Source: Chthoniobacterales bacterium (GTDB lineage Bacteria; Verrucomicrobiota; Verrucomicrobiia; Chthoniobacterales; UBA10450). Taken from it: a stretch of DNA of 7,095 nucleotides. Positions 5,472 to 7,095 of the stretch are shown here, piece after piece (the first letter of the stretch is position 1; each line of letters opens with the position of its first letter). The stretch lies in NCBI GenBank assembly GCA_013695905.1, contig JACCZQ010000540.1:1-7095 (forward strand). The letters are read 5' to 3'. The notes beneath the pieces were generated by a model that was not told the DNA's origin, ran no database searches, and saw only the letters and a list, made by a program, of their open reading frames with translations. Both the position numbers and the translations under genes were made by a program.

Positions 5472-6626
5472 GTGCCGCAGCCGATCATCTACCTCGATAA
5501 CAACGCCACCACGCCGCTCGATCCGGCTGTGCTGGAGGAGATGCTGCCATTCCTCACCACGGAATACGGCAATCCCTCCAGCGCCTACCAACTGGGCGCC
5601 CACTCCCGTGCCGCGATCGAGCTGGCCAGGGAACGCGTCGCCAGCCTCGTCGGATGCGCCGCGGGGGAGATTGTCTTTACCAGCGGCGGGACGGAATCAA
5701 ACAACACCGCGATCCACTCCGCGTTGCAACTCGATCCAGCGCGGCAGCACATTGTCACCACCGCAGTGGAACACAGCGCCACGTTCCGGTATTGCGAGCA
5801 GCTCGCGGAACGCGGCGGCGCCGTCACCTTCGTGGGAGTCGCAGAAGACGGCACCCTCGATCCCGACGAGCTGGAGCAGGTGATCCGCCCGGAGACGGCG
5901 ATCATCTCCGTGCAATGGGCGAATAACGAGACAGGAGTTATTTTTCCCATCGAAAGAATCGCGGAAATCGCCTCCCGGCACCGGGTGTTGTTGCACAGCG
6001 ATGCGGTCCAGGCCGCAGGGAAAATCCCGATCGCGCTGGGCACTTCGAAGATCAATTTTCTCTCGCTCTCCGCGCACAAGCTCCACGGACCGAAAGGTGT
6101 CGGCGCACTCTTCGTCCATCGCCGTTCCGCTTTCCGTCCACTGCTGATTGGTGGCGGCCAGGAGAACCGCCGCCGCGCCGGCACCGAAAACGTCGCTTCC
6201 ATTGTCGGCTTCGGGAAAGCGGCGGAACTCGCCGCGATCGGCCTGAACGCACACGCTGCCCGGATCCAATCCATGCGTGACGCCTTCGAAGCCGGCATCC
6301 TCGCCCAAATCCCGTCCGCGGTGGTCAACGGCACCCGCCACACCCGCTTGCCAAACACCACCAGCCTGGCGTTTCCGGGCGTCGATTCTGAAGCCGTGCT
6401 GATCCTGCTCGATCGACATCGCATCTGTTGTTCCGCGGGCTCCGCCTGCCGCGCCGGATCCACTGAGACCTCGCACGTCCTGCGGGCGATGAACCTGAGC
6501 GAGGAACGTCAGCGGAGCACGCTGCGGTTCTCGTTCAGCCGGTTCAATACGGAGACGGAGGTGACGCAAGCGATCTCAGGTCTGTCACGCGCGGTTGAAC
6601 AGTTGCAGACGTTATCGAACGGCTGA
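5472..6626 (+). CDS. Cysteine desulfurase, NifS/IscS type
   Basis: This PLP-dependent enzyme removes sulfur from L-cysteine as an enzyme-bound persulfide, releasing alanine. It feeds Fe-S cluster assembly or thiolation reactions such as tRNA modification in the cytoplasm. The 384-residue protein has full class I length. Visible motifs are the N-terminal YLDNNATTPLD (7-17), the PLP phosphate-binding FTSGGTESNN (69-78), H101 in VEHSAT stacking on PLP, WANNETG (149-155), and HSDAVQAAGK (175-184) with the PLP-pyridine Asp D177. SAHKLHGPKG (200-209) carries the Schiff-base Lys K203, and GGGQENRRRAGTEN spans 227-240. The catalytic Cys is C326 in CCSAGSACRAGS (319-330). The C-terminus is short, as in NifS-like members, without the IscS-type IscU-docking tail. 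No iscU, iscA, iscR, nifU or mnmA gene is in view, so NifS, IscS or a tRNA-thiolation role cannot be distinguished and no symbol is given. The start is GTG. The gene follows the hexamer array and precedes a 360-nt non-coding region. Confidence 0.95.
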   Translation: MPQPIIYLDNNATTPLDPAVLEEMLPFLTTEYGNPSSAYQLGAHSRAAIELARERVASLVGCAAGEIVFTSGGTESNNTAIHSALQLDPARQHIVTTAVEHSATFRYCEQLAERGGAVTFVGVAEDGTLDPDELEQVIRPETAIISVQWANNETGVIFPIERIAEIASRHRVLLHSDAVQAAGKIPIALGTSKINFLSLSAHKLHGPKGVGALFVHRRSAFRPLLIGGGQENRRRAGTENVASIVGFGKAAELAAIGLNAHAARIQSMRDAFEAGILAQIPSAVVNGTRHTRLPNTTSLAFPGVDSEAVLILLDRHRICCSAGSACRAGSTETSHVLRAMNLSEERQRSTLRFSFSRFNTETEVTQAISGLSRAVEQLQTLSNG

Positions 6627-6684
6627 GAAAACTTTCCCTTTGGCTTGAGCGCGTCATGCACTCCGCAGAGCGAGCCGGGCGGAC

Positions 6685-6743
6685 GTGGCGCGAGCGTCTC
6701 GCTTGCGCAGATCAAAAACTGGCAAGCCAGAGGCTCGCACCAC
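6685..6743. repeat. REP doublet (BIME-like): two inverted 22-nt palindromic units
   Basis: The left unit is GTGG, one base, then the imperfect palindrome GCGAGCG-TCT-CGCTTGC (to 6706). The right unit is its inverted copy, GCAAGCC-AGA-GGCTCGC, one base, then CCAC (6722-6743). The two arms match at 19 of 22 positions and are separated by 15 nt. Each unit alone can form a 6-of-7 bp hairpin, and together they form a longer cruciform. A conserved tetranucleotide at the foot of an imperfect palindrome, in head-to-head pairs, is the classic REP/BIME architecture mobilised by REP-associated tyrosine transposases (RAYT). No RAYT gene is in the window. Possible roles are 3'-end mRNA stabilisation or termination after the cysteine desulfurase. 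Confidence 0.65.
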
Positions 6744-6787
6744 CCTGGCGGCCCGTGAAATTCTTCGCGCGCCCGATCCGCGGCGGG

Positions 6788-6805
6788 TATTTCTAGTATT
6801 TCTAG
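6788..6805. repeat. Two perfect tandem copies of TATTTCTAG
   Basis: A 9-bp AT-rich unit occurs twice without a gap in otherwise GC-rich DNA, inside the loop of a weak GCGGCG/CGCCGC hairpin. It could be a slippage duplication or a protein-binding tandem site; nothing decides between these. Confidence 0.6.
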
Positions 6806-6974
6806 TGGCGCCGCAACTTTTGTCGGCACACGCGGGGTTGTCTCCCCACAGTGCCAGCGTGCTTCAGCTACTGCGTGGGTGCCCCATCCGTAGAGAACGT
6901 GAAAACCGATTCGTCTGTGGAGGCGGCGACCGCAGTTCTGCTGCACGGCGCACACAAGGCGGTTCCAAACCAAC

Positions 6975-6980
6975 AAAGGA
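6975..6980 (+). promoter_or_regulatory. Shine-Dalgarno of the partial secreted-protein gene
   Basis: AAAGGA is followed by 6 nt and ATG 6987, supporting this start for the gene cut by the right window edge. Confidence 0.6.
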
Positions 6981-6986
6981 CAAACA

Positions 6987-7095
6987 ATGAAAATCACAAA
7001 CCTTCAGAAAGTGGCGACAATCACAGCCTGCTGCCTCATCGGCATGGCCGGTTATACCACGGCGAATGCACAGGGTCGCAGCGGCGGCGCCGGCG
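6987..7095 (+). CDS. Secreted protein of unknown function, N-terminus only
   Basis: Only 36 codons are present before the window ends. They form a typical Sec signal peptide. The N-region MKITNLQKV is basic. A hydrophobic core follows, from about A10 to G22 and including the Cys pair C15-C16. The Ala-Asn-Ala site at 26-28 predicts cleavage before Q29. No lipobox is evident: the Cys pair sits inside the hydrophobic core rather than after it. The mature part begins QGRSGGAG and looks Gly-rich, so it may be a low-complexity linker or surface protein. It is separated from the cysteine desulfurase by 360 nt of repeats and is probably its own transcription unit. The start is supported by a good ribosome site. 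Function cannot be assigned from what is visible. Confidence 0.72.
   Translation, partial: MKITNLQKVATITACCLIGMAGYTTANAQGRSGGAG

Larger units (their letters stand above)
6627..6986. other. 360-nt non-coding region with palindromic repeats
   Basis: Frames here are short and do not read like protein. The stretch contains the REP-like doublet at 6685-6743. A weak hairpin has arms GCGGCG (6780-6785) and CGCCGC (6809-6814), with two TATTTCTAG copies in its loop. A small GGGG...CCCC inversion lies near 6834-6847. The promoter of the next gene must lie in its 3' half, but I see no convincing -35/-10 pair. No T-tract terminator follows the cysteine desulfurase. Confidence 0.5.

Noticed and set aside
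5080..5883. 267-residue ORF containing Gln-Glu repeats
   Set aside because: It joins out-of-frame pieces of the LAB_N gene, the hexamer array and the cysteine desulfurase; the acidic repeat is only the hexamer read in one frame.
5585..6569. Long minus-strand ORFs of about 290 residues
   Set aside because: Both are antisense to the fully conserved cysteine desulfurase.
6685..6990. 101-residue plus-strand ORF before the secreted-protein gene
   Set aside because: It starts within the REP doublet, has no ribosome site, and its Arg/Ala-rich sequence shows no protein-like pattern.

Overview
This GC-rich window looks like chromosomal DNA of a free-living Gram-negative bacterium. My best guess is Verrucomicrobiota or a related soil or sediment lineage. 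The guess rests on overall sequence style: dispersed palindromes, a degenerate hexamer repeat, a short ROK-type polyphosphate glucokinase beside ppk1, and a stand-alone LAB_N protein. There is no rRNA or other phylogenetic marker, so the assignment is tentative.

Layout. 2-778 (+): 3' end of a DUF4388/PatA-N-like protein. 803-3028 (+): ppk1, polyphosphate kinase 1. 3025-3714 (+): a ROK-family polyphosphate glucokinase-like gene, overlapping ppk1 by ATGA. 3715-3927: a non-coding gap between convergent genes, holding a perfect 16-bp palindrome and an approximately 120-bp element bounded by imperfect inverted repeats. 3928-4812 (-): a PPK2-family polyphosphate:nucleotide phosphotransferase, probably starting at TTG. 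4813-5020: the divergent intergenic region. 5021-5365 (+): a small LAB_N membrane protein. 5367-5469: two inverted blocks of a degenerate GAKCAR hexamer repeat. 5472-6626 (+): a NifS/IscS-type cysteine desulfurase whose Shine-Dalgarno is the last part of the hexamer array. 6627-6986: a non-coding stretch with a REP-doublet (BIME-like) structure and a 9-bp tandem repeat. 6987-end (+): the first 36 codons of a secreted protein.

How the genes work together. Three adjacent genes make a compact polyphosphate locus. PPK1 stores ATP phosphate as polyP. The ROK enzyme is expected to spend polyP (or ATP) on glucose phosphorylation. PPK2 is expected to move phosphate between polyP and nucleotides. ppk1 and the glucokinase gene look translationally coupled, while ppk2 is separately transcribed and convergent. 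The LAB_N and cysteine desulfurase genes have no evident functional link to polyP. I see no defence system, CRISPR array, tRNA, rRNA or complete insertion sequence. The most unusual content is the set of non-coding repeats in the three gaps.
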